Assembly: GCF_018332715.1 (NCBI RefSeq)
Contig: NZ_BOQP01000021.1
Span: 185,597 to 249,596 of the forward strand
Direction of reading: 5' to 3'
DNA: 64,000 nt
Source of the DNA: Winogradskya consettensis
GTDB lineage: Bacteria; Actinomycetota; Actinomycetes; Mycobacteriales; Micromonosporaceae
Positions within the stretch are counted from its first letter, which is position 1. Each line of letters starts with the position of its first letter. Shown in pieces: positions 8,204 to 17,414 of the stretch. The notes beneath the pieces are model-generated. The model saw nothing but the letters and a program-made list of their open reading frames with translations. It had not been told where the DNA came from and made no database searches. A program made the translations under genes and the position numbers.

Positions 8204-9150
8204 GGGCGGAACTCCTGAGGTTGGTGCCAGGCCGGCACGGGATGACCGGGCACGTCCACGCGTACGGTGAAGATCCGGCCGGAATCGGGGAATTGCCGCC
8301 GTTGCTCGTCGCTGAGGTCGTCGGTGGCAGTGGTGATCACCAGGCGGCGCAGGTCGTCATCGGCGAACGCCACGCTGGACGTGTGCGGGGCGGGCACGGC
8401 GATCCGCTCGACGCAGGTGCCCGCGGGGTCGTAGCGGCGCACCTCGCCCGCTCCCCAGACCGCCATCCAGAGGTGATCGGCGGCGTCCATCGCGATCCCG
8501 TCCGGATAGCCCTCGCCGAGCGTGATGAAGGTGCCGCGCGGCCCGAGCGTCGCGTAGTCGCGGACGGAAACGGTGCGGCGCAACGTGTCCACGCTGAACA
8601 GGCGGCGGCCGTCGGTCGACCACGCCAGGCCGTTGGACAGCGTCAGGTCGTCGTCGATCGTCGTGATCGCGCCGTCGTTCTCCACCCTGACCAGCACCTC
8701 CCGCTGCGAATCGCCCGCAAAGGCCAGCGTGCCGACCAGAAAACGGCCCTCAGGGTCGGTTTTGCCGTCGTTGAGCCGCCTTTCCGGGACGACCCGCGAC
8801 GGCTCGGTTGCCGGAGACCGCGACGGCTCGGTTGCCGGAGACCGTGACGGCTCGGTTGCCGGGATGATCGTCGGGCCGGTCCGGCGGGTGCCGTCGGGGC
8901 GCAGCAGGACCAGGCCGGTCTCGGCAGCCACCAGCAGACTCCCGTCCGCAGCCACAGTGACCGCACCGACCATGGTTTCCCAGTCGATCCGGTCCTCAAC
9001 GATCAGCCGGTCACCGTCGAAAACCCCGGTGAGCACGGCCCGCCCCACGATATCCACCCACAGCAGCCGTCCGCGGCGAGAATCCCAGACCGGACCCTCC
9101 CCCAATATGTACGCGTCCCGCGTCGCCACCACCGCCACGCGCCCGCTCAC
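8194..9150 (-). CDS. SMP-30/gluconolactonase family lactonase with in-frame repeat insert
   Basis: 318 residues from GTG 9150, which overlaps the IclR stop as GTGA. Beta-propeller and metal-site segments are GEGPVWD (residues 17-23), RLNDGKTDPEGRFLVGT, LSNGLAWS and YPDGIAMD. It should open a sugar lactone to the aldonic acid, feeding the IlvD/Edd dehydratase. Odd feature: residues 97-119 are three copies of an eight-residue unit (PATEPSRS), encoded by a 24-bp tandem repeat just before the N-D-G-K metal segment. The insert probably forms a surface loop. Metal ligands appear intact. Confidence 0.88.
   Translation of the reverse strand: MSGRVAVVATRDAYILGEGPVWDSRRGRLLWVDIVGRAVLTGVFDGDRLIVEDRIDWETMVGAVTVAADGSLLVAAETGLVLLRPDGTRRTGPTIIPATEPSRSPATEPSRSPATEPSRVVPERRLNDGKTDPEGRFLVGTLAFAGDSQREVLVRVENDGAITTIDDDLTLSNGLAWSTDGRRLFSVDTLRRTVSVRDYATLGPRGTFITLGEGYPDGIAMDAADHLWMAVWGAGEVRRYDPAGTCVERIAVPAPHTSSVAFADDDLRRLVITTATDDLSDEQRRQFPDSGRIFTVRVDVPGHPVPAWHQPQEFRPCT
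8793..8864. repeat. 24-bp tandem repeat inside the lactonase gene (three copies)
   Basis: Units contain GACGGCTCGGTTGCCGG at 24-base spacing (about 8799, 8823 and 8847). The reading frame is kept, giving three PATEPSR units. The copies are nearly identical, so the expansion is recent. Confidence 0.85.
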
Positions 9151-9947
9151 CGTGGCCGCCCCAGCGCGCCCAGCTCCTCGACGATGCCCCCGACCGCGGC
9201 GACCAGCACGCCGACTGGTGTCCGGTAGGTGAGGCCGCTGACGCTGACCGCCCCCGACGCGACCGTCGGCGAGGTCAGATACACCGGCACGGCAACACAG
9301 TTCACGCCCACCTCGTTCTCCTGGTCGTCCACGGCGAACCCGCGCTCGCGGATCACCTCGAAGTCCTCGTGCAGCCGCGCGGCGGTGCAGCGCGTGTTCG
9401 GCGTACGCCGCTCCAGCTCCGCGCCGCCCACCCACTGCCCGACCGCGTCGAGCGTGGTCAGACGCGAGGCCAGCAGCAGTTTGCCCACGGCGGTGGTGTG
9501 CGCGGGGTTCCGCCCGCCGACCGTCGACGTGAGCCGGACGGCGCCGCGCGGGGGGTCGGTCTTCGCCCGGTAAACCACCTCACGGTCGTCGAGCACGGCG
9601 TAATGTGCGGTTTCGCCGTATCTCGTCGCGAGGGCCTCGAGGGCGGGCCGGATCCGTACGTGCTCGGGGCGTTCCTCGTGGTGCGCGAAGGCCATCCTCA
9701 GGAACTCGTCGCCGAGGACGTACCGCCCGCGGGTGTCCTGGTCGGCCAGCCCGGCCCGGCGCAGGGCGACCAGCCCGCGGTGCACGGTCGGTTTCGGGCT
9801 GCCGAAGACCTTGGTGAGCTCCTCGAGGCCGATCCCGCCCGGGTGTCGTGCCAGCTCCTTCAGCACCGCCAGAACCCGGTCGGAGCCGACGAGCTTGGCT
9901 TCCTCGACTGGAGCTTCCTCAGCGGCACCTGTTCGCGTACCCTCCAT
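9147..9947 (-). CDS. IclR-family transcriptional regulator
   Basis: 266 residues. An N-terminal winged helix (about 20-85, with SDRVLAVLKELARHPGGIG and SPKPTVHRGLVALRRAGL) precedes an IclR effector domain (GRNPAHTTAVGKLLLA, ERGFAVDDQENEVGVNCVAVPV). It is the first gene of the minus-strand catabolic unit, overlapping the lactonase, and is divergent from the dehydratase with only 46 bases between start codons. It very likely controls both directions from that gap, with a sugar or sugar-acid intermediate as ligand. Confidence 0.93.
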   Translation of the reverse strand: MEGTRTGAAEEAPVEEAKLVGSDRVLAVLKELARHPGGIGLEELTKVFGSPKPTVHRGLVALRRAGLADQDTRGRYVLGDEFLRMAFAHHEERPEHVRIRPALEALATRYGETAHYAVLDDREVVYRAKTDPPRGAVRLTSTVGGRNPAHTTAVGKLLLASRLTTLDAVGQWVGGAELERRTPNTRCTAARLHEDFEVIRERGFAVDDQENEVGVNCVAVPVYLTSPTVASGAVSVSGLTYRTPVGVLVAAVGGIVEELGALGRPR

Positions 9948-9993
9948 GATGTTCCGAATATTAGATCATCATTCCAATTACCGGAAGTGACGA
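9948..9993. promoter_or_regulatory. Divergent promoter/operator gap between IclR and IlvD/Edd genes
   Basis: This 46-base gap is AT-rich compared with its surroundings. ATGATG (9946-9951) and CATCAT (9967-9972) form a dyad around TTCCGAATATTAGAT, and TTCC...GGAA halves flank AATTACC just before the dehydratase ribosome site (GGAAGTG). These are reasonable IclR half sites. Which dyad is used cannot be decided by eye. Confidence 0.5.
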
Positions 9994-11739
9994 ATGTCGG
10001 ACCTTCACAGCTCGGACCTTCACAGCTCGGATCTTCGCAGCTCACAGTGGTACGCCGGCGACGACCGCAACGCCTACATCCACCGCGCGTGGATGCGCCG
10101 CGGCGTGCCGGACTCCGCGTTCACCGGCCGCCCGCAGATCGCCATCGCCAACACCGCCTCCGACCTCACCCCGTGCAACGCCCACCTCAACGAGGTGGCC
10201 CAGTCGGTGAAGAACGGCATCTACGAGGCCGGCGGCGTGCCCCTCGACCTGCCCGTCGTGTCGCTCGGCGAGACCCAGGTCCGCCCGACCGCGATGCTGT
10301 GGCGCAACATGGCCGCGATGGCGACCGAGGAGATGCTGCGCGCGAACCCCATCGACGGCGTGGTCCTGCTCGGCGGCTGCGACAAGACCATCCCGTCGCT
10401 GCTCATGGCCGCCGCTTCGGTCGACCTGCCCGCCGTCGTCGTCCCCGGCGGCCCGATGCTCACCGGCACGTTCCGCGGCGTCCCGCTCGGCTGTGGGACA
10501 GACGTGTGGCGCCTCTCCGAGGAGGTGCGCGCCGGCACCCTCTCCCAGGAGCAGTTCCTGCGCTCCGAGTCCGCGATGATCCGCAGCCGCGGCCACTGCA
10601 ACACCATGGGCACGGCGTCGACGATGGGCCTGCTCGCCGAAGCCCTCGGCACCGTCCTCCCCGGCCTCGCCGGCACCCCCGCCCCCGACAGCCGCCTGCT
10701 CGAAGGCGCCCACGCCACCGGCCGCCTCGCCGTCGACCTCGTCACCGCCGGCCGCGTCCCCAGCACCCTGCTCACCCGCGGCTCGTTCCACAACGCGATC
10801 GTGACCCTCGCGGCCATCGGCGGCTCCACCAACGCCGTCGTCCACCTGCTCGCCATCGCCGGCCGCCTCGGCATCGACCTCACCCTCGACGACTTCGACC
10901 GCATCGGCTCCCGCGTCCCGCTGCTCGTCGACCTCCAGCCCGCCGGCCGCTTCCTCATGGAGGACTTCCACCGCGCCGGCGGCCTGCACGCCGTCCTGCG
11001 CGAGATCCGCGACCTGCTCGACCCTGCCGCGCTGACGGTCACCGGGCGTCCCCTGGTCGACCACCTCGACGAAGCTCCGACCTGGGACCCCGAGGTCATC
11101 CGCCCCCGCAAGGACCCCCTGATCGCCGAGGCCGGCATCGCGGTCCTGCGCGGCTCCCTCGCCCCGTCCGGCGCCCTGATCAAACCGGCCGCCGCCTCGC
11201 CGCACCTGCTCCAGCACCGCGGTCGCGCCCTGGTCTTCGACTCGATCGAGGACTTCCACGCCCGCGTCGACGACCCCGCCCTCGACGTGGACGCCGACAC
11301 GATCATGGTCCTGCGCGGCTGTGGCCCCAAGGGCTACCCCGGCATGCCCGAGGTCGCCAACATGCCCCTGCCCCAGAAACTCCTCGAGCAGGGGGTACGC
11401 GACATGGTCCGGATCTGCGACGGCCGGATGAGCGGCACCGCGTACGGAACGGTGGTTCTGCACGTGGCCCCGGAGGCCGCAGCCGGCGGCCCGCTCGCCC
11501 TGGTCCGCACCGGCGACATCATCTCCCTGGATGTCGCCGGCCGCCGCCTCGACCTCGACATCCCCGCCGCCGAACTCGCCCAGCGCCGCGTCGGCGACTC
11601 CACCGCCGCTGCCTTCGCCGACCCGAAACGCGGCTGGGAACGCCTCTACGTCGACCACGTCCAGCAGGCCGACACCGGCGCCGACCTCGACTTCCTCCTC
11701 GGCTCCAGCGGCTCCGCCGTCAGCCGGGAATCCCACTGA
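9994..11739 (+). CDS. IlvD/Edd-family sugar-acid dehydratase
   Basis: 581 residues. The three iron-sulfur cluster cysteines of the family are C61 (SDLTPCNAHL), C129 (GGCDKT) and C202 (HCNTMG). Other family segments are GGSTNAVVHL, GCGPKGYPGMPE and CDGRMSGTAYGTVVLH. With the lactonase, SDR and FAH genes alongside, it is more likely an aldonate (pentonate or hexonate) dehydratase than the biosynthetic dihydroxy-acid dehydratase. The first 17 residues are a short repeat (SDLHSSDLHSSDLRSS) made by a 15-bp tandem repeat. The ATG 9994 start follows GGAAGTG. Transcribed away from IclR. Confidence 0.9.
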   Translation: MSDLHSSDLHSSDLRSSQWYAGDDRNAYIHRAWMRRGVPDSAFTGRPQIAIANTASDLTPCNAHLNEVAQSVKNGIYEAGGVPLDLPVVSLGETQVRPTAMLWRNMAAMATEEMLRANPIDGVVLLGGCDKTIPSLLMAAASVDLPAVVVPGGPMLTGTFRGVPLGCGTDVWRLSEEVRAGTLSQEQFLRSESAMIRSRGHCNTMGTASTMGLLAEALGTVLPGLAGTPAPDSRLLEGAHATGRLAVDLVTAGRVPSTLLTRGSFHNAIVTLAAIGGSTNAVVHLLAIAGRLGIDLTLDDFDRIGSRVPLLVDLQPAGRFLMEDFHRAGGLHAVLREIRDLLDPAALTVTGRPLVDHLDEAPTWDPEVIRPRKDPLIAEAGIAVLRGSLAPSGALIKPAAASPHLLQHRGRALVFDSIEDFHARVDDPALDVDADTIMVLRGCGPKGYPGMPEVANMPLPQKLLEQGVRDMVRICDGRMSGTAYGTVVLHVAPEAAAGGPLALVRTGDIISLDVAGRRLDLDIPAAELAQRRVGDSTAAAFADPKRGWERLYVDHVQQADTGADLDFLLGSSGSAVSRESH

Positions 11740-11752
11740 TCCTCATCGCCGG

Positions 11753-12397
11753 TCAGGAGCGCGGGCGGTCGCCCAGCAGCCGGGTGGCGAGGACGGCTGC
11801 CTGGGTGCGCCGCTCGAGGCCGAGTTTCGCCAGCAGGCTCGACACGTAGTTCTTGACGGTCTTCTCCGCGAGGAACATCTTCCCGGCGATCTCCCGGTTG
11901 GTGAGCCCCTCGGCGACGTACTCGAGGATGCGCCGCTCCTGGTCGGTCAGCGCGGCGAGCTCCTGCGGCTGCTCCACGCCGTTGCGGATCCGCTCGAGCA
12001 CCCGCTGCGTCACCGCCGGATCGAGCAGCGACTGTCCCCCGGCGACCCGGCGCACGGCATCCACCAGGTCGGTCCCCCGGATCTGCTTCAGCACATACCC
12101 GGAGGCCCCCGCCATGATCGCCGCGAACAGGGCCTCGTCATCCTCGTACGAGGTGAGGATCAGCCCCTTGATCGTCGAGTCCACCGCCCGCACGTCCCGG
12201 CACACATCGATCCCGTTCCCGTCCGGCAGCCGGGCATCCAGGACAGCGACATCGGGCCGCAACGCCGGGATCCGCCGGGCGGCCTCCTGCGCCGACCCGG
12301 ACTCCCCCACCACCTCGATGTCGCCGCCCGCGTGCAGAAGGTCGGCCAGCCCCCGGCGCACCACCTCGTGGTCGTCGAGCAGAAAAACACGGATCAT
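11753..12397 (-). CDS. DosR/DevR-like response regulator (NarL/LuxR type)
   Basis: 214 residues. The receiver domain has phospho-acceptor D54 (AVLDARLPDG), acidic pair D8-D9 and K104 (GYVLKQI). The C-terminal LuxR helix-turn-helix (LTDQERRILEYVAEGLTNREIA and MFLAEKTVKNYVSSLLAKLG, each cited within residues 148-195) closely resembles mycobacterial DosR/DevR. Such regulators respond to hypoxia, nitric oxide or redox kinases. No histidine kinase gene is adjacent, so it is an orphan. It lies 13 bases after the convergent dehydratase stop. Confidence 0.88.
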   Translation of the reverse strand: MIRVFLLDDHEVVRRGLADLLHAGGDIEVVGESGSAQEAARRIPALRPDVAVLDARLPDGNGIDVCRDVRAVDSTIKGLILTSYEDDEALFAAIMAGASGYVLKQIRGTDLVDAVRRVAGGQSLLDPAVTQRVLERIRNGVEQPQELAALTDQERRILEYVAEGLTNREIAGKMFLAEKTVKNYVSSLLAKLGLERRTQAAVLATRLLGDRPRS

Positions 12398-12453
12398 AGG
12401 ACCTTCCTACCGCCCCGCAAGGCCCCCACCAAGGGCCGAAGGTCCCGAACGGC

Positions 12454-13449
12454 TCAGTTGCCCGCGCCGAGGCTGGACATGAACGCGGCCGGATAACGGT
12501 CGCCGCGCGCCGTGCCCGCAGGCACCGCCTTCTCGATCTCGGCCAGGTCGTCGCCGGTGAGGACGAGCTCCGTCGCCGGCAGGGCCTCGCTCAGCCGCTC
12601 CCTGGTGCGGGCGCCGGCCAGCGGGACGATGTCCGGGCCCTGGACGGCCACCCAGGCGATCGCCAGCTGGGCCACGGAGCAGCCCTTCGCCACCGCGATC
12701 CGGCGCAACGCCTCCACCAGGGCGAGGTTGTGCTCCACGTTGCCGTCCGCGAAGCGCGGGCTCCTACCGCGAAGGTCCCCCGGCCCGGCGACGTGACCGG
12801 CACTCCAGTGCCCCGAGATGAGGCCCCTGCCGAGTACGCCGTACGCGGTGAGCCCGATGCCCAGCTCCCGCAGCACCGGCAGGATCTCCGCCTCCACCGC
12901 CCGGGAGATCAGCGAATACTCGAACTGCAGGTCGGCGATCGGATGCACGGCGTGCGCCCGGCGGATCGTCGCGGCGTCGACCTCCGACAGACCGACGTGC
13001 CGCACGAACCCGGCGTCGATCATTTCCTTGATCGCCCCCACCGTCTCCTCGATCGGCACGGCGGGATCGAGCCGCGCGGGACGGTAGATGTCGATGTAGT
13101 CCGTGCCGAGCCGGGTCAGCGAGTAGGACAGGAAGTTCTTCATCGCCTCGGGACGCGAGTCGTACCCGCCGAAGCTGTGCCCCGCGCCCATCAGCATGCC
13201 GAACTTCACGCTGAGCTGGTAACTCTCCCGCTCCCGGCCCCGCAGCGCCTCACCGAGCAGCATCTCGTTGTGGCCCGAGGCGTAGAAGTCGCCGGTGTCG
13301 ATCAGCGTCACCCCCGCATCCAGCGCCGCGTGCACCGTGGCGATGCTCTCCGACCGGTCCGCCTGGCCGTAGGCACCCGACATGCCCATCGCACCCAGTC
13401 CCAGCGCGGAGACGACCGGGCCGGACTTCCCCAGGGTTCGTGTCTGCAT
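12454..13449 (-). CDS. Aldo/keto reductase
   Basis: 331 residues. I chose ATG 13449 (MQTRTLGKSGPVVSALG), with GAGGGAG a few bases upstream. D51, Y56 (DTGDFYASG) and K82 (SVKFG) are present. In the strand where the catalytic His usually sits (LYxxHRxD), the sequence is IYRPARLDP, so His is replaced by Ala125. This variant may have altered activity. The C-terminal cofactor segment is IVPLAGARTRERL. Transcribed divergently from an XRE regulator with direct repeats between them, suggesting that regulator controls it. NADPH use is inferred from the family. Confidence 0.85.
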   Translation of the reverse strand: MQTRTLGKSGPVVSALGLGAMGMSGAYGQADRSESIATVHAALDAGVTLIDTGDFYASGHNEMLLGEALRGRERESYQLSVKFGMLMGAGHSFGGYDSRPEAMKNFLSYSLTRLGTDYIDIYRPARLDPAVPIEETVGAIKEMIDAGFVRHVGLSEVDAATIRRAHAVHPIADLQFEYSLISRAVEAEILPVLRELGIGLTAYGVLGRGLISGHWSAGHVAGPGDLRGRSPRFADGNVEHNLALVEALRRIAVAKGCSVAQLAIAWVAVQGPDIVPLAGARTRERLSEALPATELVLTGDDLAEIEKAVPAGTARGDRYPAAFMSSLGAGN

Positions 13450-13499
13450 CTCGTTCTCCCTCATCGTCGATGTCCCACCGAGCCGCATCCGTTCTCACC

Positions 13500-13580
13500 G
13501 GTGCGGGAGCGGAGCGGCCATCCTCGGTGCGGCTTCCACGCTGCGCCCGTTTCCCCGGGTGCGGAAGCGGAGCGTTCATC
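13500..13580. promoter_or_regulatory. Paired 23-bp direct repeats between AKR and XRE genes
   Basis: GGTGCGGGAGCGGAGCG (from 13500) and GGTGCGGAAGCGGAGCG (from 13558), each followed by two bases and CATC, lie 58 bases apart in the 184-base divergent gap. The spacing is close to a whole number of helical turns (about 5.5). They may be regulator sites, or a local duplication. Confidence 0.45.
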
Positions 13581-13633
13581 GTGGGATCGGCGCTCCCTGG
13601 ATAGGGCCGCCGCCCGCGGGGGACCATGGGGTC

Positions 13634-14479
13634 ATGCAGCGTGACCAGCTCGCCGATTTCCTGCGCCGCCGCCGCGAGGCCATCCGCCCGGCCGAGGTCG
13701 GCATCACGGACGGCCCCCGCCGCCGCACCGCGGGTCTGCGCCGCGAGGAGGTCGCGATGCTCGCCGGCATGTCGGTCGACTACGTGGTCCGTCTCGAGCA
13801 GGGCCGCAGCAGCCAGCCCTCGACGCAGCTGCTCGGCGCGCTGGCCCGGGCGTTGCGCCTCTCCGACGACGAGCGGGGCCACCTGTTCCATCTCGCCGGC
13901 CATCAGCCACCACCGTCGGACGGGGTCGCCGGGCTGGCTCGCGCTGGCCTCATCCGCATGCTGGACCTGCTCGGCGACAGCCCCGCCCTGGTGATGTCCG
14001 ACCTGGGTGAGGTCCTCGCGCAGAACCGGGCCTCCATCCTGCTGACGGGCGTTCAGACGGGTCAGACCGGCGACCGGCGCTACATCGTGTTCCGCTGGTT
14101 CACCGATCCCACGTTCCGCATCACACACCCGTCCGAGGACTTCGACCTGCGCGCCCGCCAGCTCGTCGCCGACCTGCGGGCGACCGCCGGGCGGCGCTCC
14201 GGTGACCCCGAGATCGCCGGGCTCGTCTCGCGGCTGCTGGCGGCGAGCGAGCAGTTCCGCCGGCTCTGGGCGGACCACGAGGTGGCGGTCCGGCGGGCCG
14301 ACCGCAAAACCATGGTGCATCCCCGGGTGGGCCCGCTCGTGCTGGATTGCGAGACCCTGATGACCCCCGACCAGGGCCAGCATCTGGTGGTGCTCACCCC
14401 GGCCGACGCGGAGACCCGTGAGCGGCTGGCCCTGCTGCGGGTCCTCGGCGTCGAGGAGTTCGCGACCGGCAGCTCATGA
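13634..14479 (+). CDS. XRE-type regulator with MmyB-like ligand-binding domain
   Basis: 281 residues from ATG 13634. An N-terminal helix-turn-helix (LADFLRRRREAIRPAEVG, LRREEVAMLAGMSVDYVVRL) is followed by the MmyB-like domain typical of actinobacterial regulators (IRMLDLLGDSPALVMSDLGE, FRWFTDPTFRITHP, LWADHEVAVRR). Such regulators commonly control a divergent oxidoreductase, here the aldo/keto reductase. The end overlaps the GntR gene end by six bases on the opposite strand. The C-terminal domain probably senses a hydrophobic small molecule, by family precedent. Confidence 0.9.
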   Translation: MQRDQLADFLRRRREAIRPAEVGITDGPRRRTAGLRREEVAMLAGMSVDYVVRLEQGRSSQPSTQLLGALARALRLSDDERGHLFHLAGHQPPPSDGVAGLARAGLIRMLDLLGDSPALVMSDLGEVLAQNRASILLTGVQTGQTGDRRYIVFRWFTDPTFRITHPSEDFDLRARQLVADLRATAGRRSGDPEIAGLVSRLLAASEQFRRLWADHEVAVRRADRKTMVHPRVGPLVLDCETLMTPDQGQHLVVLTPADAETRERLALLRVLGVEEFATGSS

Positions 14480-15196
14480 GCTCTGGCGGCTCCACTGCAT
14501 GGACATGCCCGTCGCGCCGCGTTCGGTCCGGATCTCCATCATGGTGCCGAGGATGGTGGCCCGGTCGAGGAGGATCGGGCGGTTGTCCAGGCCGAAGGTG
14601 ACCCGGTCCGAGACGAAGACAGGGGTGCCGGGCGGCTGATGCATCAACGCCGCGGTCTTCTCGTCGAGGATCCCGGGGCGGAGCACCTCGGCGGCCCGGT
14701 GGACGACGATGCCGTGCTCCGCGAGGACGGCGTAGAGAGATGCCCCGCTGTAGTCCAGGTCGGCCAGGGGCACGCCGGGGGGCTGCGGCGCCCACGACAA
14801 CTGGTGGACCGCCGGGCGTCCCGACAACAGCCGCAGCCGTTCGAGGCTCAGGACTCGCCGGGTGGCGGGGACGTCGAGCTGGGTCGCGGCCCAGGCCGGG
14901 GGGCGGTGCAGCGCCTGGGCGACGATCAGCGTGGTGACGCTCTGGCCCTGGGCCTTGAGGTCCTCGGCCAGGCCGCGCAGGGAGTCCAGGCGGTACATCA
15001 GCCGGGGCGACGTCACGAACGTGCCCCGCCCCGGCTCCTGCGACACCAGACCCTCGTCCTCGAGCCGCTGCAGGGCCTGCCGCAGCGTCACGAGGGTCAC
15101 GCCGTACCGCGAGCTGAGCTCCTTCTGCGGCGGCAGCATCGCGCCCGGAGCCAGCTCGCCGGCACGGATCTTCGCGGTCAGGTCATCCGCGATCAC
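14474..15196 (-). CDS. GntR-family regulator with UTRA domain
   Basis: 240 residues from GTG 15196. Upstream codons in frame read TPKYQ, typical of GntR N-termini, but no better start is visible. Winged helix: IRAGELAPGAMLPPQKELS and VTLVTLRQALQRLEDEGLV. The UTRA ligand domain follows from about residue 85 (VLSLERLRLLSGRPAVHQ, DEKTAALMHQPPGTPVF). It overlaps trpA by 14 bases and is the last gene of trpB-trpA-gntR, so it is a good candidate to bind the inverted repeat ahead of trpB and to sense an amino-acid or indole-related ligand. Confidence 0.9.
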   Translation of the reverse strand: MIADDLTAKIRAGELAPGAMLPPQKELSSRYGVTLVTLRQALQRLEDEGLVSQEPGRGTFVTSPRLMYRLDSLRGLAEDLKAQGQSVTTLIVAQALHRPPAWAATQLDVPATRRVLSLERLRLLSGRPAVHQLSWAPQPPGVPLADLDYSGASLYAVLAEHGIVVHRAAEVLRPGILDEKTAALMHQPPGTPVFVSDRVTFGLDNRPILLDRATILGTMMEIRTERGATGMSMQWSRQSS

Positions 15197-16033
15197 CTGA
15201 TATTTCGGCGTACGGCGTTGCAGTGGACACCCCCTGGTCGAGCGCGGCGCGCAGGGCCCCGACCTCCCGCCGCAGATCAGCGGGCGAAGCCCCGTCCAGA
15301 ACCCTACGCATCAGCGCGGCACCGACGACGACCCCGTCCCCGGCGCGTCCCGCGACGGCCGCCTGCTCCGGCGTCGACACCCCGAACCCGATGAGCACCG
15401 GCAGCCGCTGCACCGGATTCTCGTCGTCGCGCGACCCCGCGTGGGAACCATCCACGCCAGGCTCGGTGAGCAGCAGCTTCGCGCGGCGGGCGAGGGCTTC
15501 GGCCTCGGGGGCGAGGGTGGTTCGCTCTCCGGTGACGCCCATGACGCTCACGGCGTACACAAAGCCTTGGCTGCGGAGGCAGATCTGCCGGAGGCGGTCG
15601 TCGGGGGTTACGGGTGCGACGAGCAGGATCATGTCGATGCCGGCGGCAGCGGCGGCGGATTCGAGCTCCGCCGACTCCTCGAGCGGCAGGTCCGAGACGA
15701 TCAGACCGCTCACGCCCGCCTGGGCAAGCCGTTCAATACCAACCTTGAGGACCAGATTTGCGTACGCCATGACGATGATCGGCACGCGCAACCGCCCCCG
15801 GATCGCGGCCAGCTCGTGCAGGATCGCCTCCACCGTCGCACCACGGGTGAGCGCCTGGTCCGAGGCCTGCTGGATCGTGGTGCCGTCGAGCATCGGATCG
15901 GAGAACGGCAGGCCGACCTCGATCGCGTCCGCCCCCGCCTCCTGGTAGGCGAGCAGATAGTCGGTCCAGTCGGCGGTGACACCCCCGGTCAGGAACGGAA
16001 CCAGCAGCGGACGGTCGGTACCCAGCCGCAAAG

Positions 16034-16037
<4 letters not shown>
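15183..16037 (-). CDS. trpA: Tryptophan synthase alpha subunit
   Basis: 284 residues. It cleaves indole-3-glycerol phosphate to indole and glyceraldehyde 3-phosphate. Catalytic Glu40 and Asp51 are in ADAIEVGLPFSDPMLDG (positions 37-52), and phosphate-site glycines are in VLIGFGVSTPEQ. An extra loop of roughly 15 polar residues (GVDGSHAGSRDDENPVQR, near 200) sits before the IGFG strand, where most TrpA proteins have a short turn. The start overlaps the trpB stop (ATGA). No other trp genes are nearby, so this may be a second or stand-alone pair. Confidence 0.93.
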
Positions 16038-17347
<1,310 letters not shown>

Positions 17348-17360
17348 CACGGGCCTCCAA

Positions 17361-17414
17361 AGTTATAGAACTCTTGAAGCATCATGGCATAACTCTCGCC
17401 AGAGTTCTATAACT
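17361..17414. promoter_or_regulatory. 13-bp-arm inverted repeat upstream of trpB
   Basis: AGTTATAGAACTC (17361-17373) and GAGTTCTATAACT (17402-17414) are perfect complements separated by 28 bases, in an AT-rich patch. The inner arm ends a few bases from the trpB ribosome site; the outer arm covers the stop codon of the upstream SGNH gene. A nested AACTC/GAGTT pair inside could form a competing small hairpin. Likely operator for the linked GntR protein; an RNA switch or terminator role is possible. Confidence 0.7.

Noticed and set aside
10042..11736. Long open frame on the minus strand opposite the IlvD/Edd dehydratase (about 560 codons)
   Set aside because: It is a GC-driven shadow. Its translation is Asp/Gly/Val/Glu-rich with no motif, while the plus strand has all three cluster cysteines.
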